Positions 1 through 6,403 of a DNA stretch of 9,102 nt are shown in pieces (the stretch's first letter is position 1; each line of letters begins with the position of its first letter). Position numbers and translations under genes: made by a program. Where the stretch lies: NCBI GenBank assembly GCA_007133715.1, contig SLMF01000700.1, positions 1 through 9,102 on the forward strand. The letters run 5' to 3'. The DNA is from Planctomycetaceae bacterium. Its GTDB lineage: Bacteria > Planctomycetota > Planctomycetia > Pirellulales > Pirellulaceae. The notes beneath the pieces were generated by a model, which was not told the DNA's origin, searched no databases, and saw nothing but the letters and a program-made list of their open reading frames with translations.

Positions 1-78
1 CGAACACCACTATCCCAAAAAACGCTATTCTGTCGACAGTCGGCTCACCTATTTGAACTGGAAATCAATTGTGGCTTA

Positions 79-148
79 GCAGATGTCGCTCCTTTTAATT
101 ATGCCTGTCCTTTAATCTTTTAATCAGCAGATGCCGGTCCTCCAATAA
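79..148 (+). repeat. Left cluster of three degenerate GCCTGTCC-type repeats
   Basis: Three imperfect same-strand copies of a unit close to ATGCC(T/G)GTCCTTTAAT begin near positions 83, 101 and 131. The first and third are each preceded by GCA, giving an identical GCAGATG at 79-85 and 127-133. A related TTTTAATC motif is doubled at 111-125. A similar three-copy cluster, on the same strand and with similar spacing, lies at 3580-3641. The rest of 1-233, downstream of the permease gene, shows no gene. A short GGAGC/GCTCC dyad near 211-225 is too weak and too far from a T tract to call a terminator. That these are partner repeats of the nearby RAYT transposase is inference. Confidence 0.5.
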
Positions 149-233
149 CCCTGCTCCGCTGTTTTAGTCCTAGTAGCTAAAAAAAAGTAACCAAACGGAC
201 GTGTGTTTTCGGAGCTACGGGCTCCTTGGGCAG

Positions 234-983
234 TCAGCCAATCCAGCTCTGACGGATGCGATGCAAACTGACCCAAAACAACAAGACGCAAAACGTGACC
301 AAAGCAGCCAGATTCACCGCGACGGGGAAACGACCGCTGGATTGCACCGCTTCATGCAACAGATCGGCTCCGTATGTCAGCGGCAACAAATAAGCCAACG
401 GTTGCAGCAGACCCGGCAACTGGTCGATCGGAAAAAACAGACCGCACAAGAAGACCATCGGGAAACGGAAGAAATTCGAAAACGTCTGCGCTTCAAAAAC
501 CTCCTTGACACACACTGCAATCAAGAGCCCCAAGAAAGCGGAACTGACTGCCACCAGGATGACAGCCAAAACCAATTGCCACCAAATCACACCACTTAAA
601 TCGGCCAGAAAAGCGGCCAAAACAACGGGAACAAAGGCATTGACGGCCCCAAAGAACACGGCACCCGACGTTTTTGCCCACATCAGCAGTTCAAGCGAAA
701 TGGGGGCCAACAAAAGACGCTCGAAGGAACGGCCTCGCTTCTCGAAAGTGACCGTCACCGCCAGCATGCTGGTCGTGCCAAACAGAATGGATAACGCCAT
801 CACCCCGGGCAGAAGCGTACGAACGTCAACATCGGTCTCCGAACGAACAAAGAACATCAGCGTCCAAGCCAACGGAAAGATGAGGCCCCAGCTAATGTTG
901 GGCGGCTTGAGGTAGTAACTGCGCATGTCTTTGCGGAGAATACTGTAATAGGCAATCCAGCCAGTCACATACACCACCTCCAT
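234..983 (-). CDS. ABC-2 type transporter permease
   Basis: This is an integral membrane subunit of an ABC-2 type (DrrB/NodJ/NatB-like) exporter. It would form the transmembrane channel energised by the ATPase encoded just upstream. From the ATG at 983 it is 249 residues, a usual length for single-domain permeases. Six hydrophobic segments are visible, at about residues 32-46, 57-80, 107-127, 134-158, 172-210 and 220-240. The charged loop after segment 2, containing ERLLLAPIS (about 88-96), matches the family's conserved cytoplasmic loop. The C-terminal FFPIDQLP then LPLTYGADLL stretch is also typical. The start is uncertain: a TTG at 1013 directly abuts the ATPase stop and would add ten residues, but neither start has a clear Shine-Dalgarno sequence, so I prefer the ATG. 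The gene is co-transcribed with the ATPase. The exported substrate cannot be read from sequence; drug, polysaccharide or ion export are all possible. Confidence 0.88.
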   Translation of the reverse strand: MEVVYVTGWIAYYSILRKDMRSYYLKPPNISWGLIFPLAWTLMFFVRSETDVDVRTLLPGVMALSILFGTTSMLAVTVTFEKRGRSFERLLLAPISLELLMWAKTSGAVFFGAVNAFVPVVLAAFLADLSGVIWWQLVLAVILVAVSSAFLGLLIAVCVKEVFEAQTFSNFFRFPMVFLCGLFFPIDQLPGLLQPLAYLLPLTYGADLLHEAVQSSGRFPVAVNLAALVTFCVLLFWVSLHRIRQSWIG

Positions 984-1013
984 GATGAAACACGACACAC
1001 AAAAGGACGGCAA

Positions 1014-1988
1014 TCAGGAACGACTGCTCTCGTTTTTCATGCGGGCCAGTTCCAAACCGGTGATTTGGACAAACACATCTTCTAAGGACGGGCGAATCAC
1101 TCGCGCCTCGGTCACCTGGATTCCGTGCTGTTCCAACAACCGAATCAGGGGTGCCAGCGGAAGCGGATGGTCGGTACGCACGAGCACGCGTGTATCGGAT
1201 ATTTCTTCGAAGTGCTCGTTGGGAAAAGCGTCACGCAGCAAGGAACGCATTTCACCTAGGCCGCCACTGGCCGACAATTCGACTGTGTGCTTGTCCTGAA
1301 CTGCTCGCACCAAATTACCGAGCGTGTCGACTCGCACCAACCTGCCATCGACCAGGAAAGCGATGCGGTGACATAATCGTTCCGCTTCTTCAATGTAGTG
1401 AGTCGTGAGAAAGATTGTGGTGCCAGCCTGGTTTAGTTCCGCCAGTAAGCGGCGAATCTCTCGCGCGCTGGCAACGTCGATCCCGGTGGTGGGTTCGTCG
1501 AGAAACAGAATGCGGGGCCGATGGATGATTCCAGCCGCGATGGTCAATTTGCGCTTCATGCCCTTCGAGTAAGCTCCGAAATGCCGACGGGCAACAGCTG
1601 TCAAGCCAAACTGTTCCAACAATTCCCGGGCACGTGCCTCCCGTTCCCGCCACCGCATTCCGTACAAAGAGGCACAGAAACAGAGGTTTTCCCTGCCATC
1701 AAGTTCCGGGTACAAGTTGCTCTCGTCCGGAACGATACCCATCCAATGCTGCGCCCTTTTGATGTTTCCGGTGACCTCTTGTCCCAGAATGCACAGGCTC
1801 CCCGAAGTAGGGCGCGCCAGGCCCGTCAATATATTGATCGTCGTCGTCTTGCCCGCTCCGTTCGGTCCCAAAAAACCAAAAACCTCCCCATCGCGCACCT
1901 CAAAACTCACCTCGTCCACGGCGCAGACGTCATGGAAGTACTTCGTTAATCGCTTGGCCGCAATTGCGGCATCCATCGTGTCACCCAT
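1014..1988 (-). CDS. ABC transporter ATP-binding protein (DrrA/CcmA/NatA-like)
   Basis: This is the cytoplasmic ATPase subunit that powers the permease encoded 30 bases downstream. From the ATG at 1988 it has 324 residues. Visible motifs are Walker A GPNGAGKTT (about 41-49), a Q-loop region around MGIVPDESNLYPEL (83-96), the signature motif in the variant form YSKGMKRKL (140-148), Walker B ILFLDEPTTGID (160-171), and the H-loop in TTHYIEEAERL (195-205). A C-terminal extension of about 100 residues, ending in the typical SLEDVFVQITG, matches the domain carried by ABC-2 exporter ATPases. An upstream extension of the frame to 2120 is rejected as a start because AAGGA lies five bases before the ATG at 1988, and the core domain begins at AIAAKRLTKYF. 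The SKGMK signature instead of LSGGQ is common in this subfamily. Confidence 0.92.
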   Translation of the reverse strand: MGDTMDAAIAAKRLTKYFHDVCAVDEVSFEVRDGEVFGFLGPNGAGKTTTINILTGLARPTSGSLCILGQEVTGNIKRAQHWMGIVPDESNLYPELDGRENLCFCASLYGMRWREREARARELLEQFGLTAVARRHFGAYSKGMKRKLTIAAGIIHRPRILFLDEPTTGIDVASAREIRRLLAELNQAGTTIFLTTHYIEEAERLCHRIAFLVDGRLVRVDTLGNLVRAVQDKHTVELSASGGLGEMRSLLRDAFPNEHFEEISDTRVLVRTDHPLPLAPLIRLLEQHGIQVTEARVIRPSLEDVFVQITGLELARMKNESSRS

Positions 1989-2187
1989 CCCTTTCCTTAT
2001 TTTTCCTGAAAGCGACATGTTATCGCAACGGGACGCGGGCGAACAGGGAGGAGCAGGCCAAGCCTCATGATCGGAAAGCTGCCCGTTCCGTACGGACACA
2101 CGCTGCGTCAAAACAAACACACCCTTTATCGGTTTAGCTCGCAGCTCGACCCGCCGCTTCGGGCCGAAAACCTTCCCCCTTGGCTAC
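1989..2187. other. Divergent intergenic region between ABC operon and transposase
   Basis: These 199 bases separate the leftward ABC operon from the promoter of the rightward RAYT gene. They must contain the ABC promoter. I see a minus-strand TTGACG (2106-2111 on plus), but no convincing -10 at the right spacing, so I do not mark it. A small dyad, TTCGGGCCGAA, sits at 2158-2168. Long frames read through the region on both strands, but they have no supported start and are extensions of the flanking genes. Confidence 0.4.
1994..1998 (-). promoter_or_regulatory. Ribosome binding site deciding the ABC ATPase start
   Basis: On the minus strand AAGGA is followed by AAGGG and then ATG, a five-base spacing. 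This favours the ATG at 1988 over upstream in-frame starts (2018, 2120) and over the ATG four codons downstream. Confidence 0.6.
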
Positions 2188-2213
2188 TTGACATACTGAA
2201 ATAAAAGTATAAT
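2188..2213 (+). promoter_or_regulatory. Putative sigma70-type promoter for the RAYT gene
   Basis: A perfect -35 hexamer TTGACA (2188-2193) and a perfect -10 hexamer TATAAT (2208-2213) precede the transposase. The spacer is only 14 bases, short of the usual 16-18, which may make the promoter weak or dependent on an activator. An inverted repeat ATACT/AGTAT (2193-2197 and 2206-2210) fills the spacer and overlaps the -10, so a dimeric regulator could bind there. The 80-base leader up to the ATG at 2297 contains no stop in frame with the transposase. Translation from TTG 2222 or ATG 2231 is possible but has no good ribosome binding site. Confidence 0.5.
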
Positions 2214-2296
2214 CTCATGTTTTGTACATCATGTGGTCCCGAATCGCGGCGTTTTTGGCGTATTTTCCGCCTGACCTTTCTCCGGGAGAAGATCTC

Positions 2297-3328
2297 ATGA
2301 CCCAGGCCCGAAGACAACAGATCGATGAATCGGTCACCCCTTGGTACCACTGCATTTCCCGATGTGTCCGCGGGAGCCGCTTGATGGGAGGCGAATTCGC
2401 CCATCGCCAGCAATGGCTGGAAGAACGCATCCAATTCCTCACGGAAATCATGGGGATCGAATGCCTCGCCTTCGGAATCTTGGACAACCACATGCACCTG
2501 CTGTTGCGTTTGGATTCGGAACTGGTGAACAGTTGGGACGAGCGTGAAGTCGCCGAACGTTGGGCACGCTTGTTTCCGCCCACTGCACTCAAAAGCGACT
2601 GCCCTCAAGCGTGGGAAGAATGGGTCACGACGCATGCCGCGGATGCCGACTGGGTGGCCACAAGCCGGGAATCGCTGGCAAGTATCAGCTGCTTCCATAA
2701 GTGCTTGAAGGAACCGCTGGCTCGCTTGGCGAACAAAGAGGAGGGAGTCACCGGTGCCTTCTGGAACGGTCGTTTTCGAAGTATCGCCATCCTGGACGAG
2801 AGCGCTCTGCTGACCACCGCCGCGTACATCGATCTGAATCCGGTCGCGGCCGGCATCGCGGACACCCCGGAAGACTCACCCCACACTTCGTTTCATGCTC
2901 GAGTGGAACACTGCCGGAACCTGGGAGAACTGGAACAAGTGCAGGACGGTTTGTCAACCGAGACCAGCCAGACCGAAATGGAACAACAACACTGGCTGTT
3001 GCCCATCGAAGATCGGCGAGCACAGGGAGAAGCCGTGATCGGGATGCTCAGTGGCTTTACGTTTTCCTGTTACGCACGCTTGGTGGACTGGGCGAGCCGT
3101 CTGATCCGCGAGGGCAAAGCGCACATCGATGCCTGCGTGGCCTCGATCTTCGAACGGCTCCAATTGGATGCTGAACAATGGCAGTCCTCGTTGCAGCTGC
3201 TGCTGACCAGCAAGAAACTGGTCGGTTGCTACTTTGGCTGCCGTAGCCGCCTTTACGAGGTAGCTCAGCGGCTGGGTAAACGCTGGGTCAAAAACGTGGG
3301 AACGCAGGCCGCAGCCGTGGGCGCCTGA
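2297..3328 (+). CDS. REP-associated tyrosine transposase (RAYT), IS200/Y1-like
   Basis: This is a single-domain HUH endonuclease of the Y1_Tnp/RAYT group. These proteins cut and join single-stranded DNA at short palindromic repeats through a covalent phosphotyrosine. From the ATG at 2297 the protein has 343 residues. A GGGAGAA ribosome binding site (2284-2290) lies six bases upstream, which decides this start over the longer frame from 2222. The N-terminal TPWYHCISRCVRGS (about 14-27) is the conserved first strand of the large RAYT subgroup. The HUH motif is NHMHLLLR with His65 and His67. WNGRF (156-160) and AAYIDLNPVAAG (about 175-186) follow, with Tyr177 the likely nucleophile. The C-terminal part (about 240-343), rich in Trp, Arg and Lys, is an extension typical of longer RAYTs. 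All expected catalytic residues are present, so it is probably active. There are no terminal inverted repeats or accessory TnpB, which argues against a free insertion sequence. Partner repeats may be the clusters at 79-148 and 3580-3641 (inference). Confidence 0.85.
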   Translation: MTQARRQQIDESVTPWYHCISRCVRGSRLMGGEFAHRQQWLEERIQFLTEIMGIECLAFGILDNHMHLLLRLDSELVNSWDEREVAERWARLFPPTALKSDCPQAWEEWVTTHAADADWVATSRESLASISCFHKCLKEPLARLANKEEGVTGAFWNGRFRSIAILDESALLTTAAYIDLNPVAAGIADTPEDSPHTSFHARVEHCRNLGELEQVQDGLSTETSQTEMEQQHWLLPIEDRRAQGEAVIGMLSGFTFSCYARLVDWASRLIREGKAHIDACVASIFERLQLDAEQWQSSLQLLLTSKKLVGCYFGCRSRLYEVAQRLGKRWVKNVGTQAAAVGA

Positions 3329-3359
3329 CCACGTCCTGCCCTGCGTCCTTGCCCAAAAG

Positions 3360-3435
3360 CGAAACCATTATACACGTCGCCGTTTCGTGTCTCTGACCTT
3401 GGTGGCGCGAGAGCCAAGCCGCGCAGATTGCTCTC
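3360..3435. repeat. Group of short inverted repeats downstream of RAYT
   Basis: Several small perfect dyads are packed here: CGAAAC/GTTTCG (3360-3365, 3382-3387), ACACG/CGTGT (3372-3376, 3386-3390), CTTGG/CCAAG (3398-3402, 3414-3418) and GAGAGC/GCTCTC (3409-3414, 3430-3435). Some are mutually exclusive. None is followed by a T tract, so an intrinsic terminator is not supported. They could form a structured 3' end of the RAYT transcript or hairpin targets for the transposase. Short dyads also arise by chance in GC-rich DNA. The rest of 3329-3579 shows no gene. Confidence 0.3.
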
Positions 3436-3579
3436 TCCGATTATACAAGATTCTACCACTCGCTGGCAAAAGATGCCCCCTCAATCTGATTGAACCCCCG
3501 GAAAACCCACCCTGCAGACTGGCTTCCAGCATCCGTAGTGCCTTTCGCCACAGTAACCCACGCCTCTCCCCTCCAATCA

Positions 3580-3641
3580 ATACCTCGCCTGTAAATACTC
3601 CCTGTCCGGTTAAGTTAAATAAATATTGCCTGTCCTTTGTT
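3580..3641 (+). repeat. Right cluster of degenerate GCCTGTCC-type repeats
   Basis: Three imperfect units begin near 3580 (ATACCTCGCCTGTAAAT), 3595 (ATACTCCCTGTCCGG) and 3623 (ATATTGCCTGTCCTTTG). They resemble the three units at 79-148: the shared core is GCCTGTCCTTT, the orientation is the same, and the start spacing is similar (15 and 28 bases here, 18 and 30 there). The last unit overlaps the first codons of the NHL pseudogene, which has no ATG. RAYT partner repeats are the leading interpretation, but this is inferred from position and shared core only. Confidence 0.5.
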
Positions 3642-4605
3642 TGCTATGTTTGGGTTTGGTGTTTGTTGATCGTGCTTACTCGGAGTCGGGTGCGGAGCGG
3701 GGACGATTGGTTGTCGAGCGGGATTGGCCGCAGAAACCGGAGGGTTTGGAGTGGGGGGCGGTGCCGGGGATTGCGGTGGACGGGCAGGATCAGGTGTACG
3801 TGTTTAACCGAAATCAGCCGGCGATACAGGTGTATCGGGCGGACGGGAGCTGGGTGCGATCCTGGGATGTTCCGAATCCGTCGGGAGCGCATCATGTTCG
3901 ACGGGATCCGTGGGGGAATCTGTGGTTGACTGATTATCGTGACCACGTGATTCACCAGTACAGCCCGAACGGTGAGTTGTTGCGGACGCTGGGTGAGGCG
4001 GGTGAAGCAGGCGACGGGGGTGGGAGATTCGGGGGGCCGACGGACAAGGCCTTTCTGCCGGATGGCCGATTTTTTGTCGCGGACGGTTATGGCAATCGGC
4101 GGGTGGCAGCTTTCGACGCGCAGGGACGTTTTTTGCGGCAGTGGGGCGACGCCGGCGATGCTCCGGGCCAGTTCGCCTTGCCACATGCGATCGTAATCGA
4201 TTCGACCAGGCGGATCTACGTGGCGGATCGCAACAACGCTCGCATCCAGATCTTCGACACTTCGGGCACCTTGCTCGACGTTTGAGATGACCTCTTGGTA
4301 CCTTGGGGGCTGGAGATTACGGCGGACGACCAGCTCTGGGTTTGTGGTTCTTCGGCGGTTCCGCATCCCGAGGGTTCGGGATGGGTGATCGCCCCACCAC
4401 CGGATCAGTGCGTGAGGAAACGGAATCGCGAGGGCGAAGTCTTGTTCTACGCGGAACTGGAATACTCGACTTCTTCGCCAAGTGAACCAGGACCCAGGAC
4501 AGGTCGATTGGGTTCATGGAATTGCCGTCGATTCTCAGGGTAAGCTGGTATTTGGGCGACATTCAAGGTCAGCGGGTGCAGAAGTTCGCGGTCGAGATGC
4601 CCTGA
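3626..4605 (+). pseudogene. Decayed NHL-repeat beta-propeller protein
   Basis: This is the remnant of a secreted or membrane-attached NHL-repeat (six-bladed beta-propeller) protein of unknown substrate. Blade-like repeats are visible: GIAVDGQDQVYVFNRNQPAI, then DPWGNLWLTDYRDHVIHQYS, then LPDGRFFVADGYGNRRVAAF, then HAIVIDSTRRIYVADRNNAR. Frame 2 hits TGA at 4283-4285, where the family expects Trp (LLDV-W-DDLLVPWGLEI). It then resumes in the same frame with VPWGLEITADDQLWVCGSS. Removing one C from CCC at 4493-4495 restores GPGQVDWVHGIAVDSQG. Removing one G from GGG at 4554-4556 restores GDIQGQRVQKFAVEMP and the stop at 4603-4605. The repaired product would be about 325 residues. The 5' end has a hydrophobic stretch (LLCLGLVFV) like a signal peptide core. 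However, there is no ATG, a TAA lies two codons before the TTG at 3626, and the first codons coincide with a repeat unit. Sequencing error could explain the homopolymer slips but less easily the missing start. Confidence 0.82.
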
Positions 4606-4629
4606 ACGGGTGGCTGTCGATGCGGTTGC

Positions 4630-4659
4630 TGGACGAACGGTGGGGAAAAGTCTTATAAT
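4630..4659 (+). promoter_or_regulatory. Putative promoter of the pcm operon
   Basis: A perfect -10 hexamer TATAAT (4654-4659) has TGGACG (4630-4635, four of six matches to TTGACA) 18 bases upstream. Transcription would begin near 4666, just after the NHL pseudogene, leaving a leader of about 100 bases before the chosen GTG start. A spurious frame from ATG 4678 runs through this leader. Confidence 0.45.
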
Positions 4660-4768
4660 GCAGATCCAGAGCGAGGGATGAGCAAGCCGATGGGACTGTT
4701 GGGGTTCCAACCGATTGCCGCCAGTCGCGGGTCGGCCCCGAGGTGCCTTTGGCGGGAAGAGCTTGGAT

Positions 4769-5641
4769 GTGAACGAGCAGCCGGAGACAAACAGGCCCAT
4801 CAAGTCGGCGTACAACCCATGGGGACTTGTTGTGGCTACCCTGATCGGACTACTGGCAAGCGTCTGGCTTGTACGACTGGAGCCGAAAGCAATTCGCGAC
4901 GGCTCGACACGTCCCATTTCAGGTGAATCTGAGAGCGTTCGAGACAACCTTGCTGGCAACACGCAGCGACAGCTTTCAACCGAGATGAACGATCGACATA
5001 CGCGAATGCGGGAGGTCATGGTAGAGCACCATCTACGTGGTCGCGACATCACCGACCCGCGTGTACTGCACGTGATGCAGCAGATTCCGCGTCATCAGTT
5101 TGTACCGCCGGAGTTGGAGAAAGAAGCGTACACGGATCGTCCGCTGCCGATTGGCGAAAGTCAGACCATATCGCAGCCTTATATCGTTGCCCTGATGACC
5201 CAGTTAGCCCGGGTAACGCCTGAATCCCGCGTTTTGGACATTGGCACCGGTTCGGGTTATCAGGCAGCCGTGTTGAGTGAGCTTTGCAAGCAGGTATACA
5301 GTATAGAGATCATCGAATCATTGGCCGAGGAAGCTCGACAGCGTTTAGCTCGATTGGGCTATGACAACGTTGAAGTCCGTGCAGGAGACGGTTACTTTGG
5401 GTGGCATGAAAAATCGCCCTTTGATGCGATCATCGTTGCGGCTGCCCCCGCCGAGATTCCGGAGCCTTTGGTTGATCAGTTAGCCCCTGGGGGTCGAATG
5501 GTGATTCCTGTGGGAAAACAGAACCAGGACTTGGTAGTTGTCGAGAAGGATGCTCAGGGGGCAACGCGTCAATGGCGGGAAACACCCGTCGCGTTTGTTC
5601 CCATGACGGGCAAGGCACGGTCAGCCAGGTCCGAAGATTGA
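4769..5641 (+). CDS. pcm: Membrane-anchored protein-L-isoaspartate O-methyltransferase
   Basis: The enzyme transfers a methyl group from S-adenosylmethionine to L-isoaspartyl residues, the first step in repairing age-damaged proteins. From GTG 4769 it has 290 residues, against roughly 210 for the usual cytosolic enzyme. The excess is an N-terminal extension: one hydrophobic helix (about 18-37, WGLVVATLIGLLASVWLVRL) and a polar linker to about residue 72. The catalytic domain begins at MNDRHTRMREVM. It shows the substrate-loop motif GESQTISQPYIVALM (about 129-143), SAM motif I VLDIGTGSGYQ (155-165), the acidic residue after strand 2 in YSIEII (177-182), motif II in FDAIIVAAAP (218-227) and LAPGGRMVIPVG (238-249). 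The start is chosen because GGGAAGA lies eight bases before the GTG. TTG 4715 would lengthen the protein, and ATG 4985 would give a plain cytosolic 218-residue enzyme without the anchor. With the anchor, the catalytic domain would probably sit on the periplasmic side (inference). Confidence 0.88.
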   Translation: MNEQPETNRPIKSAYNPWGLVVATLIGLLASVWLVRLEPKAIRDGSTRPISGESESVRDNLAGNTQRQLSTEMNDRHTRMREVMVEHHLRGRDITDPRVLHVMQQIPRHQFVPPELEKEAYTDRPLPIGESQTISQPYIVALMTQLARVTPESRVLDIGTGSGYQAAVLSELCKQVYSIEIIESLAEEARQRLARLGYDNVEVRAGDGYFGWHEKSPFDAIIVAAAPAEIPEPLVDQLAPGGRMVIPVGKQNQDLVVVEKDAQGATRQWRETPVAFVPMTGKARSARSED

Positions 5642-5653
5642 GGGATCGGTACC

Positions 5654-6193
5654 ATGCGTTCCGAGATTTACCTTTGGGGCGGGCTCGTGATTGCCGCCTG
5701 TTTCATTTCTCCGGTGACAAATGCTCAAGAAACCCATTCGTATGGGCGATTTGGAACTAGGACTTTGGGAGGCACGCTTGCTCCACGCGAGCGAAGTCGC
5801 TTTGAAGGGGGCATTCAGCGTTCTCCTTCAGGAAGTATTATCGGGCCGCAACGCGATCTGTCTCGGTTCGGGGCTCCGACGCCGCGGGCACGCGCTTTGG
5901 AGGATTTTGCAGAGTCGTTGCGGTGGCCCCCGCCCACAATCAGGCCGCGAGTTCCAGTTGATCCTGCCGAGCCTCGCGAGCCGGCGGTAGCCCCCGCATT
6001 CCCCCGACGGTTACCAGCGGACATCCAGCAAGATCCGCGTCTGCTGAGTCCACGCGTTCCGGCAGCACGGGAAGCACCCGCGCGGGTTCCCGCTCCGCGT
6101 GAGCCGATGCCGAGGGTTCCTGCTTCGCGTGAGTCGGTACCTCGCCAATTGCCAGACACTTGGTTCCGTTCGCATCCAAACAGCGGGAACTAG
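5654..6193 (+). CDS. Secreted Pro/Arg-rich repeat protein, function unknown
   Basis: I do not recognise a family. The 179-residue product begins 12 bases after the pcm stop, with AGGGAT about seven bases before the ATG, so it is probably co-transcribed with pcm. The N-terminus is a clear signal peptide: a short polar start, hydrophobic GGLVIAACFI (9-18) and a likely cleavage site after TNA (residue 24). The mature part has few hydrophobic segments and is rich in Pro, Arg, Ala and Glu, so it is probably disordered. Three tandem 10-residue units occupy residues 134-163 (RVPAAREAPA, RVPAPREPMP, RVPASRESVP), matching 30-base DNA units at 6053, 6083 and 6113. A partial RQLP follows. There are no cysteines in the mature chain. 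A cell-envelope or polyanion-binding role is possible from the basic, Pro-rich composition, but this is only a guess. Confidence 0.7.
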   Translation: MRSEIYLWGGLVIAACFISPVTNAQETHSYGRFGTRTLGGTLAPRERSRFEGGIQRSPSGSIIGPQRDLSRFGAPTPRARALEDFAESLRWPPPTIRPRVPVDPAEPREPAVAPAFPRRLPADIQQDPRLLSPRVPAAREAPARVPAPREPMPRVPASRESVPRQLPDTWFRSHPNSGN

Positions 6194-6353
6194 TCCGGTT
6201 AGCTTGCGCTCGTGGTACAGGCCGTTGGAGCGGTACCGCGACCTTGGTTGGCGGGCGTAGTGTTACCGCGGTTTCGCCCCGCGCCGCCGATTCGAGGCGA
6301 TCACGCCGGTTGAACTCTGGGCGTGGTTGTCATCGCAGTACCTGCTTTTATCG

Positions 6354-6386
6354 AGCCCGACTCCGAACAATCGGGGGTGGCTTTTT
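6354..6386 (+). terminator. Possible intrinsic terminator after the pcm operon
   Basis: AGCC (6354-6357) can pair with GGCT (6379-6382), and ACTCC (6360-6364) with GGGGT (6374-6378, one G-U pair). This leaves a nine-base loop and a two-base bulge. The stem runs directly into TTTTT (6382-6386). It lies 161 bases after the Pro/Arg-rich gene and seven bases before the next ribosome binding site. An alternative pairing CCCGA/TCGGG is also possible. The stem is imperfect, so confidence is modest. The rest of 6194-6353 shows no gene. Confidence 0.4.
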
Positions 6387-6392
6387 GAAGAA

Positions 6393-6398
6393 AGGAGG
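6393..6398 (+). promoter_or_regulatory. Strong ribosome binding site fixing a TTG start
   Basis: AGGAGG, a perfect Shine-Dalgarno core, lies five bases before TTG 6404 and so settles the start of the creatininase-family gene, which has no suitable ATG nearby. Confidence 0.75.
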
Positions 6399-6403
6399 GT
6401 CCG

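Noticed and set aside
79..148. Repeat cluster considered as a CRISPR array
   Set aside because: Units are short and degenerate, the spacing is irregular and too short, and no cas gene is present.
2126..2698. 190-residue minus-strand frame opposite the RAYT gene
   Set aside because: It is antisense to a well-supported HUH transposase, has no family features, and is explained as a shadow frame.
2297..3328. RAYT region considered as a complete IS200/IS605 element
   Set aside because: No TnpB, no paired subterminal hairpins adjacent to both gene ends and no omega RNA-like segment are seen; the length and motifs fit a RAYT better.
3367..3447. Direct repeat ATTATACA at 3367-3374 and 3440-3447, -10-like
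   Set aside because: An eight-base AT-rich match is likely by chance and neither copy has a matching -35 or a gene at the right distance.
3644..4366. 240-residue minus-strand frame opposite the NHL pseudogene
   Set aside because: Low-complexity Arg/Pro/His-rich sequence typical of an antisense shadow of a GC-rich gene; the plus-strand NHL repeats are unmistakable.
4678..4926. 82-residue frame with an ATG just after the pcm promoter
   Set aside because: It overlaps the pcm coding region out of frame, has no recognisable motif, and its composition looks like a shadow. An upstream regulatory ORF is possible but unsupported.
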